From the IMG/VR virus record IMGVR_UViG_3300020160_002556, positions 1 to 47,295 of that record: a stretch of 47,295 bases of DNA. One strand, written 5' to 3'. Of the stretch, positions 1 through 7,948 are shown in pieces. Below the pieces are notes generated by a model. The model had not been told where the DNA came from. It saw nothing but the letters and a program-made list of their open reading frames with translations, and searched no databases. The position numbers and the translations under genes were made by a program. The first letter of the stretch is position 1. Every line of letters begins with the position of its first letter. Source of the DNA: a virus.

Positions 1-258
1 AGGTCTACAGTAAAACTTCTAGCGGCGGCGCTGCTCTGTTCAACGGCGGTGGCGGGCGAGTACAGGTATTATGATTATACCGTTGGCGCCGGAAACAGTA
101 AGGGTGACTCATTGGCTTCTGCAATTCAGAACTTGCCGGCTGGGGCAAAGATTGAAAAAGTACACTTCAATGGATCTGCAAATCATCAATTTGTAAAAGG
201 AGTAGGATATATCCAAACTTCTGGAAGCTATAAATGTAAAGTAGATTATAGTAGGTAA
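1..258 (+). CDS. secreted small protein, 5' end missing
   Basis: The frame is open to the left edge, so the start lies outside the window. The first visible residues form a hydrophobic run (KLLAAALLCSTAVAG) ending in A-V-A, a typical signal-peptidase I site, so the product is probably exported. The remaining ~67 residues are rich in Gly, Ser and Tyr and match no family I recognise. A GTG at 49 would start inside the signal peptide and is rejected. The frame ends with TAA at 256-258. The next frame stays open beyond the stop (see findings). Confidence 0.6.
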   Translation, partial: RSTVKLLAAALLCSTAVAGEYRYYDYTVGAGNSKGDSLASAIQNLPAGAKIEKVHFNGSANHQFVKGVGYIQTSGSYKCKVDYSR

Positions 259-267
259 TTTTAATTT

Positions 268-382
268 GGGACCAGCGCCAGGTTCTTTGGCGGTGATGGG
301 GTGGTTGGTATGGCCACGTGGTTGTTGCCATATATGGTTCCCATTACGTTGGGCGGGGTGGTATCCGTCCCAACCTGGTCCC
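268..382 (+). other. long-range inverted repeat, possible structured 3' end
   Basis: GGGACCAG at 268-275 pairs with CTGGTCCC at 375-382, and the right arm runs into TTTCTTTTC. It lies just after the stop of the first gene. It could be a large terminator-like or structured RNA. The loop is ~100 nt, which is long for an intrinsic terminator. Confidence 0.3.
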
Positions 383-506
383 TTTCTTTTCAAAATAACA
401 TATAAGGGGGAATAAAAAATACTATGGACAATAAGAATGAGAATCTAGTATATTATATAGTTGGATTAGTTTTTTGGATTTGTTTTCAGATGTTTCTTTA
501 ATGCTG

Positions 507-645
507 TATTTGCGAATGAAAAGGCCCGAAATAATACTGGCCTATTTGCGAACGCGAAAGTGCCAAATAATATGCGGTATTTGCGAACGTGAAGTCGCCA
601 AATAATACGTCATATTTGCGAATGAAAATCCGCCAAATAATACGT
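507..645. repeat. four tandem ~35-bp iterons
   Basis: Units start at 507, 543, 578 and 613 (periods 36, 35, 35). Each begins TATTTGCGAA and ends near CCAAATAATA (the first unit reads CCGAAATAATA), so each carries an inverted TATTTG/CAAATA pair. The spacing and dyad suit repeated protein-binding sites, as in origins or operators. Confidence 0.7.
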
Positions 646-945
646 ATATGTATCCGCCCGATCTGGCGCCCGATCGTCCGCCGATTTATGCGCACGATTA
701 TACGCATACCTAAACCCTTGAGGTTCAACGGTTTACACAGTGCCAACTTACAACAATTAATTTGAATTTAATTATAGGCAACGCTAACACGTAAGGCGTT
801 CGATCTACGGATGTTCGGTTTACCATAGGGGAGAATAAAGAAAAACTATAGAGAGTGTAATAAAAAAGGATTAATAGGATTGAGGAAATTATGTAGAATG
901 ATGAGAGTATAGTATAAGATGGGATAAATTATTGACTTGATTTTT

Positions 946-1014
946 TAAGTTGTTGATTATAAGTATTTTAGGGGCCCGTCCGGCCCGCAAGGCCTTGGAC
1001 CTCAGCACTTTACG
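946..1014 (+). repeat. dispersed three-hairpin element, copy 1
   Basis: Left arm TAAGTTGTTGA..TTTTA, core GGGGCCCGTCCGGCCC, right arm GCAAGGCCTTG..ACTTTACG. Lies 26 bp upstream of the rIIA -35 box. Confidence 0.75.
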
Positions 1015-1040
1015 AGGCAAAACTTTTTTCAGAAAATTCC

Positions 1041-1069
1041 TTGACGACCATATCAAAAGCCTCTATATT
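1041..1069 (+). promoter_or_regulatory. rIIA promoter
   Basis: TTGACG (1041-1046), 17-bp spacer, TATATT (1064-1069). The predicted start near 1076 leaves a ~24-nt A/C-rich leader without a Shine-Dalgarno site. Confidence 0.7.
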
Positions 1070-1099
1070 AGAGACTCAACCAACCAACCAAACCAAACC

Positions 1100-3223
1100 A
1101 TGATTATCGCAGACAAAACCAACAAAGTTCAATTCAACGGCAACTTCGAGACTATTTCCGTCGGCATCGACGAGAAGAATATCGCTCACTTCTTTCGCAT
1201 GATTGCCAACCTGTATCAAGACCCAACGATGGCAGTCCTTCGTGAAGTGGGTGCAAATTGCGTTGACGCTACTATCGAAGCAGGAACGCAAGACCTCGGA
1301 TGGGAATTGCATCTTCCCTCACGACTCGACGGCAATGTTCGTTTCGTTGACAACGGCGTGGGTATCTCTCACGATCAAATGATCCGCATTTACTCCATCA
1401 TTGGAGCATCCAGCAAGCGGGGCAACAATGACCTCATTGGAGGATTCGGCGTTGGCAAGTGGTCGCTTTGCTCGCTTGTGAATAACTTTCAAGCAATCTC
1501 CCGCTTCAACGGCACGAAGTCACAATACTTCATCTCCCTGCAATCAAATGGACTTCCCGACATTCGCCTTATCAAAAGCGAGGCAACCGACGAGCGCAAC
1601 GGGTTTGAGGTAAAGTTCCTCTGCCCTGATCGTCATGTTGCTCAATTCAACGAGAAGGTTGAAAGGGCTTATCGTTTCTTCTCGATCAAGCCACGAGTTT
1701 TCTGTGACGGCATTGTCAAGAATATCAACTTCACGCCTCAAGCTGTAACCTTCGATGGCGGCACAAGCAACTTCTCTATCTACGAAGGCAGTGGCTCTCC
1801 TGTTGTTGTCATGGGTGGCGTTGGTTATAGCCTGCCTGTTCAAACTCTCTTGGAGAATAAAAAGTTCACCAAGTTTGATAGACTTCTCCGATGCAATCTT
1901 GTCATCCATGTTCCAATCGGTGAATACAGCATCACTCCATCCCGCGAGGCAATCCAACTGGACGACCTCACGATGGGAAGAATGTTCACCAAGCTGGAAC
2001 AGATCGTTGACTCCTTCCTGCCCAAAATGCAAGCCGACATGGATTCTTTCAAAGGCAACACTTGGGAAGCAAAGCTCAAGCTCAAAAGCCTCCGCGAATC
2101 TTTCACCTTCCTGCCAGACACTCTCAAGCTCGACTGGAACGGCAAGCCTTTGACCGCAACCGCAATGCAGGTTAAGGACGCAAAGGTGAATCTGTATGCC
2201 ACGGCATCATGGAACAAGAAAATCAATGTTGACGAGGGAGTGAAGAATGTTGAGGCGAATAAAAAAGCATTTTTATTCTTGGACGATTTGAAGGTGGGCG
2301 GTGTTGGTCGTGCAAAGCAAGTCATTCTCGAAAAGAAAAAGAATGATAGCTATACCTCATACGCCTTCTACATCCTCAAGGATTCTGAAAAAGCAAAGTT
2401 CATTCAAGAAACTGGATGGGTTGGAGAGTTTGTGCTGACGAGTTCCCTGCCTAAAGTTCCAAGCAAAGGCAAGACCTCGACCTCAACTGGCGCAACTGCC
2501 AAAGGCACATTCCGTATGCGCTCTGGTCGCAACTATGGGGTTCACGATTGCGTTGCATCTTATGACCCTGCCTCGCACAAGGATACAGAAAAGTTCATCC
2601 TGTTCCCTTCGGTATCGAATAAGGTTTATGACCAACTCACGGCAAACTATGTTGACCCGATCATTGCGATTCTTACCTCTGATTTGCAGGAAAATGTTGA
2701 GGCTCTTTTCCTTGCAAAAGCAGAGTATGACAAATTCAATGATGCGACATTCGATGGCAAGCCTGTTGTAAAATTCTGCAATCTTGTTCAAGACAAAAAG
2801 TTTCAAGATGGTATCAACAAAGGACTTAATGCTGTGTCTTGGGAGCAATTCAAGAGCAAGTTCCGCGATGCTTCTAAAAACTGGGAAATGCGCGGTATTC
2901 CAGAAACTCTCAAGTCATTGGCTACACTTCTCCCTGCCAATCATATTGTTGGCAAAGCAATGGCTACAATCAAGCCAATTATTCAAGATCAATCAAAGTG
3001 TATGGACAGCAAAACTATTAGTCTCATACGCCTTGCCAATAAGTCATTCATCGCTGATGCTCAAGCCTCTATCGACAAGGAAATGGGAGAGTTTGTTAAT
3101 CTCACAAACGAGATCAATAAAAAGTATCCTCTCCTGTTGCCAGTAGCAGACGAATACAGCCCAAACACTTACAGCAAAGCACTTGCAGATTATATCAACA
3201 TGATTGATGAAAAGCAGAATTAA
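1100..3223 (+). CDS. rIIA: rIIA-like GHKL ATPase
   Basis: Product of 707 aa, close to T4 rIIA (about 725). The N-terminus carries a Bergerat ATP-binding fold: N-box REVGANCVDA at ~48-57, G1 motif DNGVGIS at 84-90 and a glycine lid GGFGVGKWS at 114-122. In T4, rIIA and rIIB are membrane-associated and govern lysis inhibition and exclusion by lambda Rex; the biochemical role is still unclear. I chose ATG 1100 because it follows the promoter and an A/C-rich leader; the upstream in-frame start at 950 would translate the repeat element. rIIB follows after a strong terminator and its own promoter. Confidence 0.88.
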   Translation: MIIADKTNKVQFNGNFETISVGIDEKNIAHFFRMIANLYQDPTMAVLREVGANCVDATIEAGTQDLGWELHLPSRLDGNVRFVDNGVGISHDQMIRIYSIIGASSKRGNNDLIGGFGVGKWSLCSLVNNFQAISRFNGTKSQYFISLQSNGLPDIRLIKSEATDERNGFEVKFLCPDRHVAQFNEKVERAYRFFSIKPRVFCDGIVKNINFTPQAVTFDGGTSNFSIYEGSGSPVVVMGGVGYSLPVQTLLENKKFTKFDRLLRCNLVIHVPIGEYSITPSREAIQLDDLTMGRMFTKLEQIVDSFLPKMQADMDSFKGNTWEAKLKLKSLRESFTFLPDTLKLDWNGKPLTATAMQVKDAKVNLYATASWNKKINVDEGVKNVEANKKAFLFLDDLKVGGVGRAKQVILEKKKNDSYTSYAFYILKDSEKAKFIQETGWVGEFVLTSSLPKVPSKGKTSTSTGATAKGTFRMRSGRNYGVHDCVASYDPASHKDTEKFILFPSVSNKVYDQLTANYVDPIIAILTSDLQENVEALFLAKAEYDKFNDATFDGKPVVKFCNLVQDKKFQDGINKGLNAVSWEQFKSKFRDASKNWEMRGIPETLKSLATLLPANHIVGKAMATIKPIIQDQSKCMDSKTISLIRLANKSFIADAQASIDKEMGEFVNLTNEINKKYPLLLPVADEYSPNTYSKALADYINMIDEKQN

Positions 3224-3262
3224 AATTGAATAAAATTCATGGTAGGATAGTGGTGGTGGTTG

Positions 3263-3296
3263 GGGGCGCGGAGTGGTTTCCGCGCCCCTCTTTTTT
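3263..3296 (+). terminator. intrinsic terminator after rIIA
   Basis: GGGGCGCGGA (3263-3272) pairs perfectly with TCCGCGCCCC (3279-3288) around a 6-nt loop, followed by TCTTTTTT. Confidence 0.92.
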
Positions 3297-3314
3297 GCCT
3301 TCTGGATGATCCAT

Positions 3315-3384
3315 GCAAACGTCTGGAAATCAACGACTTACGGGCCCCTCCGGCCCGCAAAGCCTTGATATCCAACAACTTACG
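3315..3384 (+). repeat. dispersed three-hairpin element, copy 2
   Basis: Core GGGCCCCTCCGGCCC at 3342-3356 with arms ending CGACTTA and CAACAACTTACG. It lies between the rIIA terminator and the rIIB promoter. Confidence 0.8.
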
Positions 3385-3409
3385 CGGCGAAAAAAAGTTG
3401 AAAAAAAAT

Positions 3410-3438
3410 TTGACACGCCAATCAAAAAGGTGCATATT
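3410..3438 (+). promoter_or_regulatory. rIIB promoter, near-leaderless
   Basis: TTGACA (3410-3415), 17-bp spacer, CATATT (3433-3438). ATG follows 9 nt after the -10 box, predicting a 5' leader of only about 3 nt. Confidence 0.7.
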
Positions 3439-3447
3439 AGTTTTGTT

Positions 3448-4341
3448 ATGAACACAACTAACAACCAGACCAACCCATACGAAACCCAAACTCTCATCGG
3501 ACGCTTTGTGTCCAAGGAGCAAATCACGCTTATCTTCTCCGAGGATACTGCGGTCATCGACAACTCAAACCCCAAGTTCAACGACATTCTCCAACTCTGC
3601 AAAGAGCGCAAGTATGCAGAAGCGGCAGCACTCGCCACGATCAAGAATCAGATCAACCAGACTTTCGATGGCAGCATCGAAGTTGTTGGCGGCGAAGTTC
3701 TGCACGAGGGCAAGCCTCTCCACAATGTTATGTGCGAACGCATCCTCGACATTATGCGCGAGGGACTGGACGCAACGGGTCTTGTGAAGTTCCTTGAGAA
3801 TGTGATGGAGAATCCATCCTACACGGCGGTTCAAGAACTCTACTTGTTCCTTGAGGCGAACCAGATTCCAATTACCGAGGACGGACACTTCCTCGCGTGG
3901 AAAAAGATTCGCGGCAACTGGAAAGACATTCACTCCAACTCTGTTGATTATTCTGTCGGCGCGACTCCTTCAATGAAACGCAACGAGGTTGATCCAGACC
4001 GAGATCGCACTTGCTCCAAGGGTTTGCATTGCGCTGGATGGGGTTATCTGCCGCACTTCGGTTCTAACTCTGATTCGACTGATCGAATCGTGGTTGTCAA
4101 AGTCAACCCCGCTGATGTTATCGCAGTTCCCAATGACTACGGCAACGCCAAGATGCGCGTATGCAAAATGGAAGTGCTGCGAGAATACACAGACCGCAAG
4201 GTTGAGGCAGACGAGTTTTCCCACTCTGTTGTCTCCTCCAATGGCGAGGCACTCTACACCCAAGATGACTTGGACAACGCATACAACGAAGGCTACGACG
4301 ATGCCTACGAGTCCCTCGCATGGGACGAAGCGGAGGACTAA
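3448..4341 (+). CDS. rIIB: rIIB-like protein
   Basis: Product of 297 aa (T4 rIIB is 312). It shows the family's central signature: FLENVMENPSY, AVQELYLFLE, an ITEDGHFLAWKK segment, a D-R-D-x-T-C-S-K-G-L-H-C block and RIVVVKVNPADVIAVP. The C-terminus is acidic (ESLAWDEAED). It is expected to work with rIIA at the inner membrane. ATG 3448 was chosen because it sits at the predicted transcription start; longer in-frame starts would read through the repeat element and promoter. A terminator follows. Confidence 0.88.
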   Translation: MNTTNNQTNPYETQTLIGRFVSKEQITLIFSEDTAVIDNSNPKFNDILQLCKERKYAEAAALATIKNQINQTFDGSIEVVGGEVLHEGKPLHNVMCERILDIMREGLDATGLVKFLENVMENPSYTAVQELYLFLEANQIPITEDGHFLAWKKIRGNWKDIHSNSVDYSVGATPSMKRNEVDPDRDRTCSKGLHCAGWGYLPHFGSNSDSTDRIVVVKVNPADVIAVPNDYGNAKMRVCKMEVLREYTDRKVEADEFSHSVVSSNGEALYTQDDLDNAYNEGYDDAYESLAWDEAED

Positions 4342-4369
4342 GATATAGCCTCATAACAAAACAATTAAG

Positions 4370-4399
4370 AGGGAGTCGTAAGACTCCTTCTTTTTTTTT
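4370..4399 (+). terminator. intrinsic terminator after rIIB
   Basis: GGAGTC/GACTCC stem with a GTAA loop followed by a nine-T run. Confidence 0.9.
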
Positions 4400-4437
4400 G
4401 TATTTTTATTTCTTTAAGTTCCAAAGTGCAGTCTCAG

Positions 4438-4505
4438 TAAGGAGTTGAATATCAACAGGTTACGGGCCCCTCCGGCCCGCAAGTGCCTCCATATCAACAA
4501 CTTAA
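4438..4505 (+). repeat. dispersed three-hairpin element, copy 3
   Basis: Left arm contains GTTGAATATCAAC, core GGGCCCCTCCGGCCC, right arm ends CAACAACTTAAG. Directly upstream of the next promoter. Confidence 0.8.
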
Positions 4506-4523
4506 GAATTGTATACTTTGTCC

Positions 4524-4552
4524 TTGCGTCCGAATTAAAATTCATTTATATT
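4524..4552 (+). promoter_or_regulatory. leaderless promoter
   Basis: TTGCGT (4524-4529), 17-bp spacer, TATATT (4547-4552), then exactly 6 nt to ATG 4559, so the A of ATG falls at predicted +1. Confidence 0.7.
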
Positions 4553-4558
4553 CCTACT

Positions 4559-4888
4559 ATGTTAAAACAACGCGGAAGAAAGCCAGGGTCAGTCAGCTTC
4601 ATGCAAGTTGAACTGAGTGAACTAAACAGAGTATTGAAACCAGATGCAAAAGTTATCTTGTCAATCAGATACGCGCAACTTGTAGGGCTTAACGGGAAAG
4701 CCGTTAGTTCTAACTTGGATGTTGTAACGCATTGCGTGAGTAGTGGCAAGGCAGAGATGCAACTTGTTGACTTCGGGAATGATGAACCAGAATCGCCTAA
4801 GCCAAACAAGGCAAAGGAAGAAGTCAAGGATGATGATTATATCTCCCCACAGGCAGAACTTGAAACATTTGATGAAAACCCATTTTAA
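4559..4888 (+). CDS. small protein with SSB-like acidic tail
   Basis: Product of 109 aa: basic N-terminus (MLKQRGRKPGS), a compact ~70-residue body with alternating hydrophobic residues, then a charged linker and an acidic end TFDENPF. The tail resembles the C-terminal tip of bacterial SSB proteins (DDDIPF) that recruits repair enzymes. I recognise no OB-fold signature, so a DNA-binding role is an inference from the tail and the neighbouring RuvB-like gene. The start is fixed by the promoter 6 nt upstream. Confidence 0.65.
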   Translation: MLKQRGRKPGSVSFMQVELSELNRVLKPDAKVILSIRYAQLVGLNGKAVSSNLDVVTHCVSSGKAEMQLVDFGNDEPESPKPNKAKEEVKDDDYISPQAELETFDENPF

Positions 4889-4900
4889 TTAAATAAAAAT

Positions 4901-5200
4901 ATGAAAGAAGAAACAAACTCAACATTGTCAATTAAAAATCTGCGACGACGAGGCTGGAAAGTTCGCGTCATGCACAGCCGCCATTATTTTTTGAAGGATA
5001 GGCTCAATGGCGCATCAACAGAGGTCAGCCCAAAGGGTGGTATCACCGTCATCGAGATCACAAGTCCAGATAAAACGATCAACGCTTCTGGAAAAGCAGT
5101 ATGTTCCGATGAGGACAATTATGACCGGAAGGTAGGAAATTCAATTGCACTCGGCAGGGCATATAAAAATGCTCTTGAGAAAATGGAAACAAATGAATAA
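4901..5200 (+). CDS. conserved-type phage protein, unknown function
   Basis: Product of 99 aa, mixed alpha/beta in appearance, with the blocks GWKVRVMHSRHY, GGITVIEITSP, SGKAVCS and IALGRAYKNAL. I have the impression of a widespread small phage protein but cannot name it. It starts 12 nt after the previous stop behind an A-rich spacer without a Shine-Dalgarno site, so it is probably cotranscribed with the preceding gene. Confidence 0.7.
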   Translation: MKEETNSTLSIKNLRRRGWKVRVMHSRHYFLKDRLNGASTEVSPKGGITVIEITSPDKTINASGKAVCSDEDNYDRKVGNSIALGRAYKNALEKMETNE

Positions 5201-5206
5201 AATTAT

Positions 5207-5235
5207 TTGACTATTGTATAAAAACCAACTACTAT
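5207..5235 (+). promoter_or_regulatory. promoter of the AAA+ ATPase gene
   Basis: TTGACT (5207-5212), 17-bp spacer, TACTAT (5230-5235); ATG follows after 8 nt, so the leader is about 2 nt. Confidence 0.65.
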
Positions 5236-5243
5236 ATTAAACC

Positions 5244-6254
5244 ATGAGCGATACAAACACAACCCAAGAAGACAAAGACCATTTCTCCCACTTGATCGGA
5301 CAGAGCAAACTAAAAGCGCAACTTCGCTTTTATCTCAACTCTTTCCGCGAGACTCAAATCCTGCCAACGATTCTGCTTGTTGGCGGACGAGGCTCTGGAA
5401 AAACAGAGTTCGCAGTTTCCTTGGCAAGGAACTTGCGCCTCGATGCAATCGGTGGTCGTCCAAAGCCTTTGCTGACAGTCAATTCCAGCACAGTCAAGAA
5501 TGTTCGTCAGTTTGTTGAGGACATTGTTCTCAAGTATATCAACGATCAGACTTTGACGGTTTTTTTCGACGAGTGTCACGCTCTTCCAGAAAGTGTTCAA
5601 ACTTCGCTGCTTACAATTCTTAATCCAAACAAGAAGAACAGCAATTTGTTCCGCTATGAAGATAGTGAGATTCTTTTTGACTTCAAGAAGGTTAGCTTTG
5701 TATTCGCCACAACTGATCCACAAAAATTGGTGGGGCCTTTCAAAGATCGTTGCCGCATTCTCCACATGGACGAATACGAGTATGCAGACCTTGGAAAGAT
5801 CGTGCGTGAGAATCTTGACGAGGGCTTGGAGATTCCAGAAGATGTCATGCCTCATGTTGCTTCGGTATGCCGTGGCAATGCGCGCAATGCCGTGTTGATG
5901 GCGAAGGACAACATTGTTCAGTATATGAAGGGCGGCAAGGTAGCCAAACTCTGCCAGAAGCATTGGGAAAATCTGTGCGAGGTTCTTGGTATTATGCCTA
6001 TGGGTCTTGAGAGTTCAGAGGTTCAAGTGTTGAAGGCGTTGAGTGAATTTCCTACTGGTTGTTCCCTTAACAACTTGTCAGCAAAGACAGGATTCACAAG
6101 GCAAGCCATCATGCTTGAGTTTGAGTCCTATCTTGTCAAGAAGGGTCTTATGCAGATCAAGTCTGGAGGCAGAGAGATCACAGCAAACGGCAAAGAGTAT
6201 TTGCGGAAGTATGTTTTCAAAACTCAAGGAGGATTCACAGATGCAACAGCGTAG
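5244..6254 (+). CDS. RuvB-like AAA+ ATPase with C-terminal winged helix
   Basis: Product of 336 aa, the length of bacterial RuvB. Visible in order: Walker A GGRGSGKT (47-54), Walker B TVFFDE (105-110), sensor ATTDP (155-159), arginine-finger region DRCR (168-171), a helical lid, and a C-terminal winged-helix-like region (about 260-325). The domain order is that of RuvB, the Holliday-junction branch-migration motor; clamp-loader subunits are the main alternative. No RuvA or RuvC is seen nearby. The next gene overlaps the 3' end by 14 nt, implying coupled translation. Confidence 0.85.
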   Translation: MSDTNTTQEDKDHFSHLIGQSKLKAQLRFYLNSFRETQILPTILLVGGRGSGKTEFAVSLARNLRLDAIGGRPKPLLTVNSSTVKNVRQFVEDIVLKYINDQTLTVFFDECHALPESVQTSLLTILNPNKKNSNLFRYEDSEILFDFKKVSFVFATTDPQKLVGPFKDRCRILHMDEYEYADLGKIVRENLDEGLEIPEDVMPHVASVCRGNARNAVLMAKDNIVQYMKGGKVAKLCQKHWENLCEVLGIMPMGLESSEVQVLKALSEFPTGCSLNNLSAKTGFTRQAIMLEFESYLVKKGLMQIKSGGREITANGKEYLRKYVFKTQGGFTDATA

Positions 6255-6570
6255 AACAACACAGCTTCAGAATCTACAAGATGGTGCTCCATTCATTGTG
6301 GAGTCCCTTCAAGAAATGTTCAAGCTAATGTATCTCATTAGAGGCGGCGAGTCAACTTGCAAAGTGCAGGGATACAAACAAACAGATGCAGGAGGTTATT
6401 CGCCATTCGTTGACTTCTTCGCTCCCGCCGCAATGGTGAGGTATGATGAGGGCAGGCAGAAACTACCCATCAATAAAGAAGGCATGATCACAATTCCAAA
6501 AGAGTATTTAAATACAATTTTAAATGAAAAAAAAGAAGAAGAAAAAGAAACTAAACCTAAAAAAAAATAA
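6241..6570 (+). CDS. hypothetical protein overlapping the ATPase gene
   Basis: Product of 109 aa with a hydrophilic Lys/Glu tail. The centre (FIVESLQEMFKLMYLIRGG) looks helical. ATG 6241 lies inside the end of the ATPase gene in another frame; a longer in-frame extension upstream is only a shadow of that gene. The 14-nt overlap suggests a partner protein or coupled expression. No family recognised. Confidence 0.65.
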   Translation: MQQRRTTQLQNLQDGAPFIVESLQEMFKLMYLIRGGESTCKVQGYKQTDAGGYSPFVDFFAPAAMVRYDEGRQKLPINKEGMITIPKEYLNTILNEKKEEEKETKPKKK

Positions 6571-6583
6571 GAAAGTAAAAAAA

Positions 6584-6826
6584 ATGAGTATCGAAATCGA
6601 AGAACAAAAAAAGATGGGAGCCGGTCGCCCAAAGAAGCACGCGATTCAACTTCCGCGTAATGAGGAGTTTACAGTGGGTCATATTGCCGCTAAACTCGGA
6701 GTGAAGAAATTTGTTATCAATAATGAGATTGCAAAGATTCAACGAGAGAATCCAAATGCTCTACGGGTCGTAGGAACAATGCCGCAAGACAAGGGAAAGC
6801 CAGCAAGGGTATTTAAACTATCTTGA
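6584..6826 (+). CDS. small putative DNA-binding protein
   Basis: Product of 80 aa. An AT-hook-like GAGRPKKH near the N-terminus is followed by a helix-turn-helix-like segment (FTVGHIAAKLGVKKFVINNE). This suggests a small transcription regulator or nucleoid protein (inference). ATG 6584 follows an A-rich leader; the upstream in-frame extension is a poly-lysine translation of A-rich DNA and is rejected. Confidence 0.65.
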   Translation: MSIEIEEQKKMGAGRPKKHAIQLPRNEEFTVGHIAAKLGVKKFVINNEIAKIQRENPNALRVVGTMPQDKGKPARVFKLS

Positions 6827-6887
6827 GGATTAGGGGTTGGGCGTCATCCTTTCAAAATAAAACGCCAGATTTAAATTAAAAAAAAAT

Positions 6888-7079
6888 ATGCAACAACATC
6901 TAATCAATTCAAGCGTTAAGAAGGCAATAGTTTATTTGACATCTGATCAAATGCCGAATGTAGAGAATTTTGACTTTGTATTGGATTTGGTTAATACATG
7001 CGAACTGGAAGAGGCAAGGGCTCTCCTTTATGATAATTACTATCAAGAGATTTTGGAGTGGGTGCAGTATAGTTCATGA
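6888..7079 (+). CDS. hypothetical 63-aa protein
   Basis: Short, acidic, probably all-helical protein (FVLDLVNTCELEEARALLYD). It starts after an A-rich leader and ends 3 nt before the next dispersed repeat element. No family recognised. Confidence 0.6.
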   Translation: MQQHLINSSVKKAIVYLTSDQMPNVENFDFVLDLVNTCELEEARALLYDNYYQEILEWVQYSS

Positions 7080-7081
7080 CA

Positions 7082-7150
7082 CAAAGCCTTGTAACTCAAC
7101 GAGTTACGGGCCCCTCCGGCCCGCAAGTCCTTGAGGTTGAGCAACTTGCG
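7082..7150 (+). repeat. dispersed three-hairpin element, copy 4
   Basis: Core GGGCCCCTCCGGCCC with flanking arms; starts within 3 bp of the preceding stop codon and precedes a promoter. Confidence 0.8.
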
Positions 7151-7175
7151 CGAGAAAAGTTTTCTAAAAAATTCA

Positions 7176-7204
7176 TTGACGAGCAGATCAAAAACGTATA
7201 CCTT
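7176..7204 (+). promoter_or_regulatory. promoter of glycosylase-like gene
   Basis: TTGACG (7176-7181), 17-bp spacer, TACCTT (7199-7204), or TATACC two bases earlier. ATG 7213 follows after 8 nt: near-leaderless. Confidence 0.6.
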
Positions 7205-7212
7205 GATTGAGT

Positions 7213-7929
7213 ATGCTAACCACTACACTACCAAAAACCACAACCGCAATCGCCCGAATCAATTCAACTGAAGCCGAATCATTTTTTGCTTCCTTGACAA
7301 AAGCTGAAATCAACTTCCAGACCGCCTATTGGTCAGCACTAAAGCCAATTAACGATACGGAAGTTTTTCAGCGTTTTCTTTTCGCGTTCACAAGCGTCCA
7401 TACATCTTGGGAATCCAATATCAAGGCTTATTCCCTCATCAAAAACTGGTGGGAGTGGATGAACAACTGGCAGGTTCTTGAGGATCGTTTGCGGCAAAGT
7501 GGCGCGGGTCTATACAACAATCGCGTCAAGTTCATCAAGCAATTTTCTGTCAAGTATTGGAGCAATCCATCCTTCTACAAAAAAGCAGAGGGCGAATCTT
7601 GGGTCGAGTATCGCAATCGGATTGAGGATACTATTCTTGGACTTGGCATGGCTAAATCCAGTTTCAGCATCGAAATGCTGTATCCAGCAGAAGCAGAGAT
7701 CACTTGCCTTGATACTCACCTGTTCCAGCTTTATGGCTTGGATCAAACAAAGCACAGAAACAAATATCAAGAGATCGAGCATCATTGGGTCAGAATGTGT
7801 TTCGAGTATAATGTTTCCTGCTATGTGGCGCGTTGCATTTATTGGGATCGTAAGCAAGGTTATACAGATTCACGCTACTGGTCTTATGTTCTTGAGGAGG
7901 GAGACTTTACAGATGAAATTCAATACTAA
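7213..7929 (+). CDS. HhH-GPD-like DNA glycosylase
   Basis: Product of 238 aa. The segment LGLGMAKSSFSIEMLYP followed by AEITCLDTHLFQLYG has the layout of the HhH-GPD base-excision superfamily: a G-x-G turn, a lysine where bifunctional glycosylases keep their nucleophile, and an aspartate in a C-x-D-T-H context. The role would be removal of damaged or modified bases. The N-terminal half is divergent and Trp-rich, so substrate cannot be predicted. ATG 7213 is chosen over TTG 7207 because it matches the promoter spacing. Confidence 0.7.
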   Translation: MLTTTLPKTTTAIARINSTEAESFFASLTKAEINFQTAYWSALKPINDTEVFQRFLFAFTSVHTSWESNIKAYSLIKNWWEWMNNWQVLEDRLRQSGAGLYNNRVKFIKQFSVKYWSNPSFYKKAEGESWVEYRNRIEDTILGLGMAKSSFSIEMLYPAEAEITCLDTHLFQLYGLDQTKHRNKYQEIEHHWVRMCFEYNVSCYVARCIYWDRKQGYTDSRYWSYVLEEGDFTDEIQY

Positions 7930-7948
7930 CAACAAAACCAAAACCAAA

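Larger units (their letters stand above)
259..1099. other. long non-coding region before rIIA
   Basis: No convincing gene on either strand. It holds an inverted repeat (268-275 with 375-382) followed by a T-rich stretch, a four-unit ~35-bp repeat array (507-645), a GC-rich patch with repeated CGCCCGAT (655-690), the first copy of the dispersed three-hairpin element and the rIIA promoter. The combination of iterons and AT-rich flanks would suit an origin or control region (inference). Confidence 0.5.

Noticed and set aside
49-258. Separate 69-aa gene starting at GTG 49
   Set aside because: The frame continues upstream into a clear signal peptide, so GTG 49 lies within a longer gene.
950-1099. 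N-terminal extension of rIIA from 950
   Set aside because: It would translate the repeat element and promoter; the family begins near ATG 1100.
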